DNA of 64,000 bases from Lachnospiraceae bacterium (GCA_902363555.1 CABJAM010000007.1:310001-374000), one strand, 5' to 3'; counted from the first letter of the stretch, positions 25,420-34,720 are shown. Numbers and translations are program-made. Notes: generated by a model not told the origin, from the letters alone.

Positions 25420-27024
25420 TCATTCTGCTGTTATCTCACCGGTAGTTTCAGCAGTACCGGCATTGCCCTGTGCTGCAAGCCAGGTGTTAAGCTGCTCCTG
25501 TTTTGCTTTCATAACAGTTTCAAGACCTGCGGATTTCAGTGCTGCATTAAATTCAGCGATTGCATCGTCCACATTCTCAACAGCGCCGGTACCCAGTGTA
25601 TCATAATACTGAGATTTTACATTGGCCAGAGCTGTCAGCTCGTTGGAAACAGCGTTGGAGTCGTAGGCAAAGCCAAGAGCCTTGGAGCGGGTTGCTTTGT
25701 CGATCAGCTCATGCTGATAAGTCCACTTTTCAGCGGTATCCGGTTCAACGGTGTAAGCGATCTCCTGGTTCGGTAATTCCCAGCCGATATTCAGCATCCA
25801 GCCTGGATTAGCCTGATCCTGTCCGTCAGCAAAAGTGATAATTCCTGCTTCTTTATCAACAAATTTGTAGTGGGTACCTTCAATACCCCAGTTCAGAAGG
25901 TTCATAACATCTGCGCTGCCATAAATATAGTCAAGGACTTTCATCGTTCTGGCAGGGTTCTTGCAGTTACGTCCGATACCCCATGTCAGGAAGTTGATGG
26001 AGTAGGATGTGATATACGGATCGCCATATAAGGAAATACCTGCCAGATCCTGGCCTGTGCTCAGCTCATCCTGTGTTACGGCGCCGGCTTTAAGCGGTGT
26101 CATGTAGCCGAAAATCTTACCGGCTTTCATCTGTACCTGAAGGGAATCTGTTGTTGTTGCTGCATCTTTCGAGAAATATCCCTTGTCATTCCAATCCTTC
26201 ATAAGTGTTACAAATTCACGGAATTCCTCAGTATCATAAAGATTCACAACCTCTGTGGACTGACCAAAATCCATTAAAGCGCCGAAACCATCGGTCAGCA
26301 GGTCCGATGTCTCCCAACGGAATAAAGGAGAACTGTTTGCTGCGGAGCCCATCATAATCATATCTGAATGTTTTTCATAAACCTTAGCCATAGCTTCTGT
26401 GAACTGATCAAGGTTTGTGATTTCTTCGCAGATATCTGTGGCATCATTTACAGTATAGCCGGCTTCTTCAAGAAGGTCACGCCGAACAACAGCACCTTCC
26501 CATGTGATCTGCTCTCTCATGGAGGTTACGCCGTAAACAAAACCTTCGATGTTGGGGCAGGCAAGGAAATCCGGGTCTACATATTTCTTAATGTTGGTGC
26601 CGTAATCTTCGATCAATGTGCTCAGGTCCATAACCTGGCCGTTGGACACATAGCCCTGGGCGTTCTGAACGATGATCGGTACGATGTCCAACTGTTCATT
26701 ACCGGACAGTGCAAGCTGGATCTTCTGTGTGTAATCACCCCAGCCATAGCATCTTAAATCGATCTTTGCATTTAATTCCGGTTCAAGAATCTTATTGATC
26801 TCGGCTTCGATCAGAGCTTCATCGGCTCTCTCATCACCGATATAACCCATAACTACGGTAAATGTTTCATCGTTATCTGTGTAACGTGTTACGCCGTCGC
26901 TGCCTGTCTCCCCGCCGGCGCTGCCGCTTCCGCCGCCTGAGCTGCTTCCTCCGCCGCCGCAGGCTGCCAGAGATACGGTCATTGCGACTACAAGTAAAAT
27001 GGCTAACAACTTTTTGAATTTCAT
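25420..27024 (-). CDS. Extracellular solute-binding lipoprotein (LplA/YtcQ-like)
   Basis: 534 residues. A lipoprotein signal (KLLAILLVVAMTVSLAACGG, lipobox LAAC) is followed by a Gly/Ser linker and a type 1-like sugar-binding domain of the size seen in LplA/YtcQ. It should capture an oligosaccharide for the two downstream permeases. AAAGGAGGATATC precedes the ATG. First gene of the operon, with a 420-bp upstream region, probably controlled by the YesM/YesN pair encoded just downstream. Confidence 0.92.
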   Translation of the reverse strand: MKFKKLLAILLVVAMTVSLAACGGGGSSSGGGSGSAGGETGSDGVTRYTDNDETFTVVMGYIGDERADEALIEAEINKILEPELNAKIDLRCYGWGDYTQKIQLALSGNEQLDIVPIIVQNAQGYVSNGQVMDLSTLIEDYGTNIKKYVDPDFLACPNIEGFVYGVTSMREQITWEGAVVRRDLLEEAGYTVNDATDICEEITNLDQFTEAMAKVYEKHSDMIMMGSAANSSPLFRWETSDLLTDGFGALMDFGQSTEVVNLYDTEEFREFVTLMKDWNDKGYFSKDAATTTDSLQVQMKAGKIFGYMTPLKAGAVTQDELSTGQDLAGISLYGDPYITSYSINFLTWGIGRNCKNPARTMKVLDYIYGSADVMNLLNWGIEGTHYKFVDKEAGIITFADGQDQANPGWMLNIGWELPNQEIAYTVEPDTAEKWTYQHELIDKATRSKALGFAYDSNAVSNELTALANVKSQYYDTLGTGAVENVDDAIAEFNAALKSAGLETVMKAKQEQLNTWLAAQGNAGTAETTGEITAE

Positions 27025-27443
27025 AAATGATATCCTCCTTTAAAATCTGTGCATTTAAGCAATTTCTCACTGCCTTAACTGTGACTTAATTATATAGTAT
27101 ACAACATGACGAAATCTATAAAAAATCAGACCACAAATTATAAAAATCCGGACTTCGTTGTATAATTTGTATATCCCATCGTAAATCCATAAAATCTTCC
27201 CCTTTTTATATAGGTAAATATTCCTAAGTTCCTGTGAATTTTTTGTCGAAATAGCCTATAAAGTCCGTATTTTGTTAAAACACATCCTGTTTTTGATATA
27301 AAATAGTCACATTTTTGATAGACGCCATTTTTTTATTCCTATATAATATAATAGACATATAACATAAAGGAATTGCGCTGATGCGCAAGCAGGTCAACGA
27401 TTTCCTTCGGAAATCCCTGACAAATTATAAAAAGGAGATTATT
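27025..27443. promoter_or_regulatory. Divergent control region of the sugar ABC operon and isomerase gene
   Basis: AT-rich 419-bp gap between divergent genes. TATACT and TATAAT-like -10 candidates are visible on both strands (minus near 27096; plus near 27340-27355), but I could not fix a convincing -35. No gene or palindromic repeat was found. Confidence 0.4.
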
Positions 27444-28307
27444 ATGAAAGTCGGAATTCAGATGTTTTCAGTAAAACAGGAGATGGCTAAAGATCCTGTG
27501 GCTACGATGAGAAAGGTAGCCGAAATCGGTTATAAGTATTGGGAAACCTGTGAGCTTTTTGGTGCGGAATGCGACTATAACTACGGTCTGTGCATGCCGG
27601 CCGACGAAGGCAGGGCGCTTATTGATGAGCTTGGCGTAAAGATCATTGGCTGCCATATATCCAATGACTGCATGGCCGACAACGCCACCCTGGAAAAATT
27701 CCTCGATTACCAGGCGGCTGTGGGTTGTGAAAATCCGGGCCTCGCCATGGATTTCTTCCCGGATATGGACTACATTAAGAACTTTGCCGCGAATTTAAAC
27801 CGTGTGGGCCAAATGTGCAAAGACCGCGGCATGGGCTTCCATTACCACAATCATTTCCATGAATTTCAGAAGATCGATGGCAAATATGTCATTGACTGGA
27901 TTCTTGAGCTGACTGATCCGATGCTTGTAGACTTTGAACTGGATACCTTCTGGGCCATGCGCGGCGGAGTTGACCCGGTCGCCATGATCGAGCGTTATAA
28001 AGATCGTCTGGTCATGCTCCATCAAAAAGACTTTGCCAGGGATGCCGACCAGCAGATCAATCTGTTCGATGGCGTGGTCGATCCCAATGTTCCCGTAACA
28101 ATGGACGATTTTAGAAAAAGCTCCATGAACTGCTTCACAGAGGTAGGCACCGGTATTATGGACATCCAGGGTATCATCGATGCCGCTAATAACGAGGGCA
28201 TCAAGTACATAACGCTGGAGCAGGACTACACGAAACGCGGCGAATTTGAATCCATCGCCATGAGTATGGATGCCTTCAAAAAATATAAAGGTGTTGAGTG
28301 GGATTAA
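27444..28307 (+). CDS. Sugar phosphate isomerase/epimerase-like TIM barrel protein
   Basis: 287 residues of the AP-endonuclease-2/xylose-isomerase-like family. Motifs: MKVGIQMFSVKQEM at the start, metal-ligand blocks FHYHNHFHEF and FELDTFWAMRGG, then LHQKDF and LEQDYTKRGEFE. Relatives isomerise or epimerise sugars or inositol derivatives (IolE/IolI-like); the substrate is unknown. Start 27444 has AAAGGAG upstream; a longer frame lacks one. Divergent from the sugar importer and facing its paralogue at 28382. Confidence 0.87.
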   Translation: MKVGIQMFSVKQEMAKDPVATMRKVAEIGYKYWETCELFGAECDYNYGLCMPADEGRALIDELGVKIIGCHISNDCMADNATLEKFLDYQAAVGCENPGLAMDFFPDMDYIKNFAANLNRVGQMCKDRGMGFHYHNHFHEFQKIDGKYVIDWILELTDPMLVDFELDTFWAMRGGVDPVAMIERYKDRLVMLHQKDFARDADQQINLFDGVVDPNVPVTMDDFRKSSMNCFTEVGTGIMDIQGIIDAANNEGIKYITLEQDYTKRGEFESIAMSMDAFKKYKGVEWD

Positions 28308-28321
28308 TCCCCCCAGGAACA

Positions 28322-28352
28322 CGGCCGGCGTACCCATTAAGGGCACCGGCCG
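28322..28352. terminator. GC-rich hairpin between convergent isomerase-like genes
   Basis: GGCCGG..GTACCC / GGGCAC..CGGCC with small interruptions; no clear T-run. Confidence 0.4.
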
Positions 28353-28381
28353 ATATCCGGGGTTGTGCCGGATCTGCACTT

Positions 28382-29242
28382 TTAATTCCAGGAAATTCCG
28401 TGGAATTTTTTAAAGCTGTCCATGCTCAGACGGATACTTTCAAGCTGCGGATGCTGGGAATAATCCTGCTCCAAAATAATATAATCAACGCTGCCCAGCG
28501 CATTGGCTTTATCGATAATGGCCTGGATGTCCATGGTGCCGGTGCCGATTTCAGTAAAATTCTGCTCGGAATAGCCGGTATTGAATACATCCATATCGAT
28601 CCTGGCGTCATAGCCCACGCGCTCGAAAATATTCTGGGGATATCCCTCCACGCTCAGGTAATCCTTCTGATGTACAAGCTTTAACCGCTGGCCCAGATAA
28701 TCCATAATCTCCAGCGGATCCTGACCGCCGCGCATCGTCCAGAAGGTATCCAGCTCAAATCCCATATAATCCGGGTCCGTATTTTCATAAATCATCTCAA
28801 ATACAGTTTTTCCGCCAAATTTCTGAAATTCATGGAAATGGTTATGATACAGCAGGGCAATGCCTTCTTCCTTGAATATCTTTCCAACAGTGTTCATCAT
28901 TTCAATTTTACGCTGAACCTCATCGTAGTCCGCATAAAAATCCATAGGATAAACAATATAATTATTTCCGAGAATATGATTGTATTCGATCAGTTCCTTC
29001 GTGTTGTCCGGTGTAAACGGGAAGATGTGAGCACTGACAATGCTGGAGCCATTTTCATCAAGTACGCCCTTTAATGTTTTTGCATCCACTCCGAAGCCTA
29101 CGCCAAAGTCCTCTAAAGCATTGTGATTGGCCGCCTCCAGATATTTATAACCCGCCTGCGCCACACTCTCGATCGTTTTAATAGGGTCCTTCATCATCTC
29201 ATCTCTTACAGAATATAACTGTACACCAACTTTTAAATCCAT
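28382..29242 (-). CDS. Sugar phosphate isomerase/epimerase-like TIM barrel protein (paralogue)
   Basis: 286 residues. Closely resembles the convergent neighbour at 27444 along its length: KVGVQLYSVRDEMMKDPIKT, LLYHNHFHEFQKFGGK, GFELDTFWTMRGG, LVHQKDY, ILEQDYS. It keeps the same putative metal ligands. The two probably act on related sugars in the pathway fed by the adjacent importer. A ribosome site (GAGGCG) precedes the ATG. Confidence 0.87.
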   Translation of the reverse strand: MDLKVGVQLYSVRDEMMKDPIKTIESVAQAGYKYLEAANHNALEDFGVGFGVDAKTLKGVLDENGSSIVSAHIFPFTPDNTKELIEYNHILGNNYIVYPMDFYADYDEVQRKIEMMNTVGKIFKEEGIALLYHNHFHEFQKFGGKTVFEMIYENTDPDYMGFELDTFWTMRGGQDPLEIMDYLGQRLKLVHQKDYLSVEGYPQNIFERVGYDARIDMDVFNTGYSEQNFTEIGTGTMDIQAIIDKANALGSVDYIILEQDYSQHPQLESIRLSMDSFKKFHGISWN

Positions 29243-29294
29243 ATGTACGCCTCCTCAAATTTTTGTCCGGTCACCGCGTCGTATTTCTAAAAAC

Positions 29295-29323
29295 GTAACC
29301 ATTCAGCCAGGCTGAACAGTCAC
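29295..29323. repeat. Dispersed 29-bp palindrome, copy e (diverged)
   Basis: GTAACCATTC, AGCCAGGCT spacer (itself palindromic), GAACAGTCAC; 7 of 10 arm positions pair. In the divergent region before the isomerase paralogue. Confidence 0.6.
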
Positions 29324-29529
29324 ATAAAACAGCTATGACACTTCTATTATAATCGTTCATGCATATAAATGCCATACCTTAAATAAGATATACCATTACT
29401 ATTCCCGCAGGTGTTACAATTCACACCCACGCCACTCACTACGCTTTATTGTTTCTAGGGGGCTCGCAGGGCTAAGACAAGCCCAGGAATAGTTATGGTT
29501 TCATCGGAAATATTTCATCTTTTATATTG

Positions 29530-29574
29530 AAATATTCATCTAAATAATTTATGATAATATTTAGATAAATATTT
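29530..29574. promoter_or_regulatory. Inverted repeat upstream of the first LacI gene
   Basis: AAATATTCATCTAAAT (29530-29545) and its inverted copy (29559-29574) match at 15 of 16 positions around 13 bp. A direct GAAATATTTCATCT half-site lies about 20 bp further upstream. A candidate operator for the LacI gene starting at 29627. Confidence 0.5.
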
Positions 29575-29626
29575 AGCAGCTTTTTTATATTCGAGTAAAA
29601 TTCAATGGACCGGAGGTGCCTTAATT

Positions 29627-30625
29627 ATGAAGGTAAGTATCAAAAAAATCAGCGAAGTGACGGGATTTTCTCCGGCAACCATTTCCAATGCGCTGAATAA
29701 CAAAAAAGGGGTCAATAAAGATACGGCTGAAACGATTTTTAAAGCAGCAAAAAAGTTAGGCTATTTTGTGGATAATAAAATGACCCATATTAAATTTGTC
29801 AGCATAAAAAAGCATGGAAAGGTTGTCAGCGACACGCCATTTTTTCACAATCTCATTGAAGGGGTGGAAAAGGAATCCCGTATTGCAGGGCTGGACACGA
29901 TCATCTGTAATTTAAACACCGATGACAGCGACTATGACGAGCGGCTCTCGGAAATCCTATCCGACAGCAGCTGCGGTATACTGGCCCTGGCCACGGAGTT
30001 GAACAATCAGGAAATGGAACGCTTTAAATCCGCCCTTGGTCCGCTGGTCATCATTGACAACTGGTCCGATTCCATGAAATTTAATTCAGTTATGATCAGC
30101 AATGCCGACTCCATGTACAACGCCACCATGGTGCTGTCGGCCAACGGGCACAAAAATATCGGCTACTTAAAAAGCAGCACGACGATCAAAAACTTTTATT
30201 ACCGCTTTCACGGCTACCAGCGGGCCATGCAGGATATGGAGCTTTCCATTGATCCGGCCCATACCGTCCGCCTGGAGCCCACCATGGACGGGTCGTACCG
30301 GGATATGATGGAATACCTGAAATCCTCGCCGTCTCTTCCCAGTGCCTATCTGGCGGACAATGACATTATTGCCTTTGGCGCCATGAAGGCATTGAAGGAA
30401 AATGGCTGCCGGCTTCCGGAGGAAATATCCATCATCGGCTTCGACGACCTGCCGTTTTGCGAAATCTCCTCCCCCACCCTGAGTACGATCCGGGTTCCCA
30501 AGCAGGAGCTCGGCCGCACCGCCGTGCGCCGTCTGGTGGAGATCGCCTCCGATAAACAAAGCATACCGCTGAAAATACAGGTAAGTACGGAATATATCGC
30601 CAGGGAAAGTGTTCGGAAAATATAG
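29627..30625 (+). CDS. LacI-family transcriptional regulator
   Basis: 332 residues. The N-terminal helix-turn-helix is SIKKISEVTGFSPATISNAL, with NKKGVNKDTAETI as the following helix, and a periplasmic-binding-like sensor domain follows (GFDDLPFCEISSPTLSTIRV near the end). Start behind CCGGAGGTG. The second LacI gene follows 78 bp downstream on the same strand. It probably senses a sugar and controls the neighbouring isomerase and transporter genes. Confidence 0.92.
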   Translation: MKVSIKKISEVTGFSPATISNALNNKKGVNKDTAETIFKAAKKLGYFVDNKMTHIKFVSIKKHGKVVSDTPFFHNLIEGVEKESRIAGLDTIICNLNTDDSDYDERLSEILSDSSCGILALATELNNQEMERFKSALGPLVIIDNWSDSMKFNSVMISNADSMYNATMVLSANGHKNIGYLKSSTTIKNFYYRFHGYQRAMQDMELSIDPAHTVRLEPTMDGSYRDMMEYLKSSPSLPSAYLADNDIIAFGAMKALKENGCRLPEEISIIGFDDLPFCEISSPTLSTIRVPKQELGRTAVRRLVEIASDKQSIPLKIQVSTEYIARESVRKI

Positions 30626-30703
30626 CCCAAGGGCTATGGTTCACAGATAGGCAGGAAACGATAACAGTCGAATTTGCCCAGCAAAAATAAGGAAGGAAAC
30701 GAA

Positions 30704-31705
30704 ATGGTTACAGTCAAGGATATTGCAAAAGCCGCCGGTGTGTCACCCAGCACCGTCTCCATCATATTAAATGGAAAAAATGAAGAACGGAAAATTTCAG
30801 ATAAGACATGCAAAAAGGTGTGGGAGGCTGTGCAGAGCCTGGGCTATCAGCCCAACATCGCCGCACGGACATTGCGCGACAGTCAGGATAACGGCCCCCG
30901 CACCATCGCCCTGTACTGGGCCAATGACTTCCGCACCTCCATGCTCTCCCGTTTTTTAAAGGGATTGGAGCTGGCCGCAGCCGACGATGGGCATGAAATC
31001 GTCGTCTTTACCTATGCCAATGATCAGCTTAACAGGCAGAAGGCCCTCCTTTCCGGAAAGCGTTTCCATGCGGCTATTATTGCCAATGCTTCAAAAAAGG
31101 ACATGGAATTTATTAACAGTGTGGTTTTCCCTGTTCCGGTCGTCCTATACAACCGCCAAGCGCCGGATTATTACAGTGTCACCGTGGACAATTATAAAAT
31201 GGGCCGGCTGGCCGCCGAAGCCTTTCATCAAAAAGGAAAAAAACATCCGTGGATCATTACCTCCACCGATGTTTTTCCCGGTATGTCTCTGCGTATTGAC
31301 GGCTTTTGCCAGACATTGGAGGCGCTTGGCATTCCATGCCCGGCCGATGACCGTAAAACCGCCGTCAATTCTCTGGAGTCCGGCGCCCGGATGATGCAGG
31401 AGATTCTTCGCAGCAAACGCCCATGTGATTGTGTTTTCTGTCTGTCTGATGCTATAGCCCACGGGGTACTCTACACACTTAACCGCGAGGGTAAAAAAAT
31501 ACCGGAGGAAATCTCCGTGATCAGCATCGGCAACGGCGAATCCGAATACAGTCAGTACAGCATCCCCCCTCTGACCAATGTCTATCTTCCCATGGAGGAT
31601 ATGGCCAAAAATTGTCTGGAAATCCTTCAAAGACTCCTGGACCATGAGGAGGTTCCCCAGAAAAACCTGCTGCTGGATACACCGCTCATATTGCGGGAAT
31701 CGTAA
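30704..31705 (+). CDS. LacI-family transcriptional regulator (second)
   Basis: 333 residues. HTH: TVKDIAKAAGVSPSTVSIIL, followed by the hinge region (YQPNIAARTLR) and a sugar-binding-like sensor domain. Start 30704 has GGAAGGAAAC upstream; the earlier in-frame ATG has none. It shares little sequence with the upstream LacI gene outside family motifs, so the two likely respond to different ligands. Confidence 0.92.
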   Translation: MVTVKDIAKAAGVSPSTVSIILNGKNEERKISDKTCKKVWEAVQSLGYQPNIAARTLRDSQDNGPRTIALYWANDFRTSMLSRFLKGLELAAADDGHEIVVFTYANDQLNRQKALLSGKRFHAAIIANASKKDMEFINSVVFPVPVVLYNRQAPDYYSVTVDNYKMGRLAAEAFHQKGKKHPWIITSTDVFPGMSLRIDGFCQTLEALGIPCPADDRKTAVNSLESGARMMQEILRSKRPCDCVFCLSDAIAHGVLYTLNREGKKIPEEISVISIGNGESEYSQYSIPPLTNVYLPMEDMAKNCLEILQRLLDHEEVPQKNLLLDTPLILRES

Positions 31706-31750
31706 TCGATTCCCGCAAAAGTATCCCCGCCCGCCGATAAATAGTATCCG

Positions 31751-31793
31751 GTAACCGTTCCGCCGAACAATTCCCCTTCCGCCAAACGGTTAC
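31751..31793. repeat. Long-spacer variant of the dispersed palindrome, copy f
   Basis: GTAACCGTTC and AAACGGTTAC match at 9 of 10 positions but are 23 nt apart instead of 9. Lies between convergent genes and may act as a terminator hairpin. Confidence 0.6.
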
Positions 31794-31820
31794 CCCATAT
31801 GTCCGGCTTTCTTCAAACGT

Positions 31821-32699
31821 TTACTCCATACGCCCGGTTTTCTTTAAATAGTACTGATGCGCCAGCCCGAAATATCTCGCTGCCCCCTCACCAAATCTGT
31901 CGTCAATACTTTTTATCATCACATCATTATGAAGGTAATCATCCGTAAATCGTTTCCAAAAATCGATACCGACATCCATACCTTCATAGAGACTTTCCAT
32001 CATATCCACGCTCTCGGCCACCAGATCCTGAACCTCATCCGATGTGTAATCCCTGGTGATATCGGATAAAAGCAGTGTAGACACCTCTTTATTCCGTTCA
32101 AACAATCCATCCTTTTTGAGTATCTCCACTTTTTTCTGCATATCCGGCATTTGGAGCAGATTATTTTTCATCGCCTCCGTTGCCTTTTCTATGCTGCCAA
32201 AATTCTTTACCAGCGTCTCGGCCAGAATGACTTCCTTTTCCTTAAAGCGGCTGACCCATTCATCAAAATCCTTCAGAGCGCCCCAGCCCTCCTCTATGAT
32301 TTCCGGATGACTTTCACGGAAATGCTCAAGCATATCAAAATACTCACTCATATCAAATTCCTTAAAACTCATATAATCTTCCCCCTGTTCCAGTTTTTCC
32401 AATAGCCCAATTAATTTGTTCAGACGATCCCTTTTATTTTTCAGAAGTTTTTTCTGCTGATGATAGGCGTCCACCCGGTCAAACTCCGGATTTTCCATAA
32501 TACGTTGAATGGCCTTCAGTGAGAAATCCAATTCCTTAAAGAACAGGATCTGCTGCAGTTCTTTTAACGCCTCGTCATCGTATAAGCGATAACCGGATTC
32601 CGTCAACTTCGTCGGTTTGAATAAACCGATCTCATCATAGTATTGCAGCGTTCTCACACTCACGCCGGTCAGCCTGGAAACCTCTTTCACCGTTCTCAT
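31821..32699 (-). CDS. MerR-family regulator with TipA-like effector domain
   Basis: 292 residues. MerR DNA-binding domain: TVKEVSRLTGVSVRTLQYYD followed by EIGLFKPTKLTESGYRLYDD. A coiled-coil (residues 75-105) leads to a C-terminal TipAS-like domain that in TipA binds thiopeptide antibiotics. Its own promoter has a 19-bp spacer with a dyad, the classic MerR arrangement, so autoactivation on ligand binding is likely. A drug-responsive role is inferred; no efflux gene is adjacent. Confidence 0.92.
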   Translation of the reverse strand: MRTVKEVSRLTGVSVRTLQYYDEIGLFKPTKLTESGYRLYDDEALKELQQILFFKELDFSLKAIQRIMENPEFDRVDAYHQQKKLLKNKRDRLNKLIGLLEKLEQGEDYMSFKEFDMSEYFDMLEHFRESHPEIIEEGWGALKDFDEWVSRFKEKEVILAETLVKNFGSIEKATEAMKNNLLQMPDMQKKVEILKKDGLFERNKEVSTLLLSDITRDYTSDEVQDLVAESVDMMESLYEGMDVGIDFWKRFTDDYLHNDVMIKSIDDRFGEGAARYFGLAHQYYLKKTGRME

Positions 32700-32728
32700 A
32701 GCCTCACCTCCTTTATTGGTTTAATGAA

Positions 32729-32759
32729 ATTGTACACTATCACGGAACGTTAGGGTCAA
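32729..32759 (-). promoter_or_regulatory. MerR-type promoter with 19-bp spacer
   Basis: On the minus strand TTGACC (32754-32759) and TACAAT (32729-32734) are 19 bp apart; an imperfect dyad (ACACTATC / ACCCTAAC) lies in the spacer. This is the arrangement MerR activators untwist. The rest of the gap to 33009 holds a TTACC/GGTAA dyad at 32882-32895 that may be an operator for the MNT/HEPN pair. Confidence 0.75.
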
Positions 32760-33009
32760 TAGGGTTTTTTGAATTTTTTTATTTTACGGGGGTATAGACC
32801 ACTTTTAAGCAGCTAATTATTATAATTTTCATTTTTTCGCTTTTAAAACAAGATTTATTCTGGTAAGATAACAATATAGACTTACCAATCGGTAAACGCA
32901 GCCGCTACGCCGCCCGGATTGGAAACTTATCTCCAACAATGTGTGACGCACAGCTTGCCTGCGCATCAACGCAATTCCTATATTAACATAAAAAAAGAAG
33001 GTGTTCCTT

Positions 33010-33501
33010 ATGTTAACGGATTTAGCAACATGGAAAGAACGCCGTGAACTGTTGGCAGATTTTCAAATGAAACTGCTTCATCAATTTGGCGAAAACGACT
33101 ACAATGTATTTGTATTCGGCAGTTATATCCGGGAAGATTTCACCCCCGGAGAAAGCGATATCGATTTAATTGTTTATTGCAATAAAATTATAAAGCGAAT
33201 GGATATTGTTGATTACTGCCGCGATTATTTTTACCAGCAGGGTTTACCCTGCGATGTACTGGAATATTATTACTATGAATATGAATACGTTTATGCCATA
33301 GGAATTCTAAATTCAGTTCCATTAACGGATTACTTTCCAAAGCAATTGAAAGATGAATTGTACATTATAGCAAAAAATTATGCAGCACATAAAAGAGAAA
33401 ATGCATTGCAGCAAAAATATCAGGACTGGGAATATGTAATTTATAAGCGTAAATCAATTCATAAAAAGGAGGTGCCCCATTTAAATGGTAAAATTACCTG
33501 A
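33010..33501 (+). CDS. Minimal nucleotidyltransferase antitoxin (MntA-like)
   Basis: 163 residues. The nucleotidyltransferase motif GSx10DxD is present: Gly37-Ser38 in FGSYIREDF and Asp50/Asp52 in SDIDLIVY. In known MntA/HepT pairs this antitoxin adds AMP to a tyrosine of the HEPN toxin. ATG 33010 follows AGAAGGTG; the GTG at 33001 lies inside that site. The end overlaps the HEPN gene by 17 bp. Confidence 0.78.
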   Translation: MLTDLATWKERRELLADFQMKLLHQFGENDYNVFVFGSYIREDFTPGESDIDLIVYCNKIIKRMDIVDYCRDYFYQQGLPCDVLEYYYYEYEYVYAIGILNSVPLTDYFPKQLKDELYIIAKNYAAHKRENALQQKYQDWEYVIYKRKSIHKKEVPHLNGKIT

Positions 33502-34063
33502 TGACATAAAAAAATATGGTTTTCAAATCATGGACACACCATCGGAGGTCGATAAAACCGTCGGTAACAATATTCGTATCCTGATTGAACAATCCGAGAA
33601 ATTACTATCCTGCTATCAGGAGTTTACAACTTGTAATGATGAAAGGCTGAAAGATTTCCTGTCTGAGGCAATGAGCAGCTACTTAAATCATATTGCTCAG
33701 GCGTTTAGAGATATCATTGCGTATATCTTAATAAATGACAGTCTAAATAACAGCAGGATATATGATGAGAGCCTTGGATTTTATGTACGCCAGTATTTAT
33801 CCCTGAATATCCCCCTCACTCCGGATACCGAAAAAGCAGTCGAATTTCTCAAACAGCGAAACGACCTGATTCACGATTATTTTAATATAAGCAAACGAAA
33901 TCACGAACTGTCCGTCGCACTTGCGTCTTACGGAAAAGGCTTTCTTGACCTGGCCATTGGATTAAAAAATTATTGCTATGAACGTTATCCCGACGTAGTC
34001 ATGAATCAAAACATTAAAAAGGCTATTCATAAGGCGACAAAGCAACGCACTCCCAAAATCTGA
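33485..34063 (+). CDS. HEPN-domain toxin (HepT-like)
   Basis: 192 residues, all-helical. The HEPN ribonuclease motif RX4HXY is exact: Arg125-NDLI-His130-Asp-Tyr132. Tyr132 is the residue MntA-type antitoxins modify. A strong ribosome site (AAGGAGGTG) lies inside the upstream gene. It is longer than the classic HepT (about 140 residues), with an extra N-terminal region. The GC content of both genes is visibly lower than in their neighbours, suggesting transfer. Confidence 0.75.
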   Translation: MVKLPDDIKKYGFQIMDTPSEVDKTVGNNIRILIEQSEKLLSCYQEFTTCNDERLKDFLSEAMSSYLNHIAQAFRDIIAYILINDSLNNSRIYDESLGFYVRQYLSLNIPLTPDTEKAVEFLKQRNDLIHDYFNISKRNHELSVALASYGKGFLDLAIGLKNYCYERYPDVVMNQNIKKAIHKATKQRTPKI

Positions 34064-34095
34064 TATCATCATGTATATCACTCATTTTTATATTC

Positions 34096-34199
34096 CGGGT
34101 GGATTCCCATAACCCTTGGGGGGCCCACAGCGCGGTAACGATTCCCATGGAGGAACTGAAACGCAACGGCGGCGTGGCCATCCGCCACGCCGCCGTATG
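34096..34199 (+). pseudogene. Possible C-terminal gene remnant
   Basis: An open frame ending at TGA 34199 reads RVDSHNPWGAHSAV then ELKRNGGVAIRHAAV with strong GC3 bias like a real gene, but it has no start and abuts AT-rich sequence after the HEPN gene. The family was not recognised. The same bases form the hairpin at 34166-34196. Confidence 0.35.
34166..34196. terminator. Perfect 12-bp GC-rich hairpin
   Basis: ACGGCGGCGTGG / CCACGCCGCCGT around a 7-nt loop, between the HEPN and ferritin genes. No T-run; it may simply reflect the codon use of the remnant. Confidence 0.4.
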
Positions 34200-34207
34200 A
34201 ATATCGA

Positions 34208-34720
34208 TTACAGTACTAAAGATGGCGCCGTATAAACTCTGGCCGCCAGCTCATTGTCAAGCATATACAGGCTCTTCGGATCGGAGCCAAACAGATCCAT
34301 CTTCTTGATCAAATCCGTGGCATTGGTTTCCTCCTCGCCCTGCTCCTTTACAAACCAGTCTAAAAACTGCATCGTCCTGAAATCCTTTTCCTGATATGCC
34401 GCATCATAAATATTATGGATCAGCCCGGTGACATGAATTTCATGCTTCAATCCGGCTTTCAGCGGGTCCATATTCTCCTTCAAAAGCACCGTGGGCTTAT
34501 CCACAGCTTCCAGCGTCACCTTCAGATCATTATTCTGCATATATTGCATAAACAGCAATGCATGGTCGCGCTCCTCCTGCGCCTGTACCTTATACCAGTT
34601 CGCAAAACCGTTCAGGCCCTGATCCACATAAAAATTGGAAAAATCCAGATACAGATAAGAGGAATAAAACTCCTTATTTACCTGATTATTCAATAATGCT
34701 GCTACTTTTTCGCTTATCAT
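34208..34720 (-). CDS. Ferritin
   Basis: 170 residues. Iron storage by oxidation at a diiron centre; the cage self-assembles. Typical residues: NKEFYSSYLYLDFSNFY (first Glu ligand) and QAQEERDHALLFMQYM (Glu and His ligands), with QGEEETNATDL late. Start 34720 has AAAGGAG upstream; a TTG three codons earlier was rejected. Single gene, probably iron- or stress-regulated, but no Fur box was found. Confidence 0.94.
   Translation of the reverse strand: MISEKVAALLNNQVNKEFYSSYLYLDFSNFYVDQGLNGFANWYKVQAQEERDHALLFMQYMQNNDLKVTLEAVDKPTVLLKENMDPLKAGLKHEIHVTGLIHNIYDAAYQEKDFRTMQFLDWFVKEQGEEETNATDLIKKMDLFGSDPKSLYMLDNELAARVYTAPSLVL

Noticed and set aside
33001..33009. GTG start for the nucleotidyltransferase
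   Set aside because: It lies within the ribosome site of the ATG at 33010.
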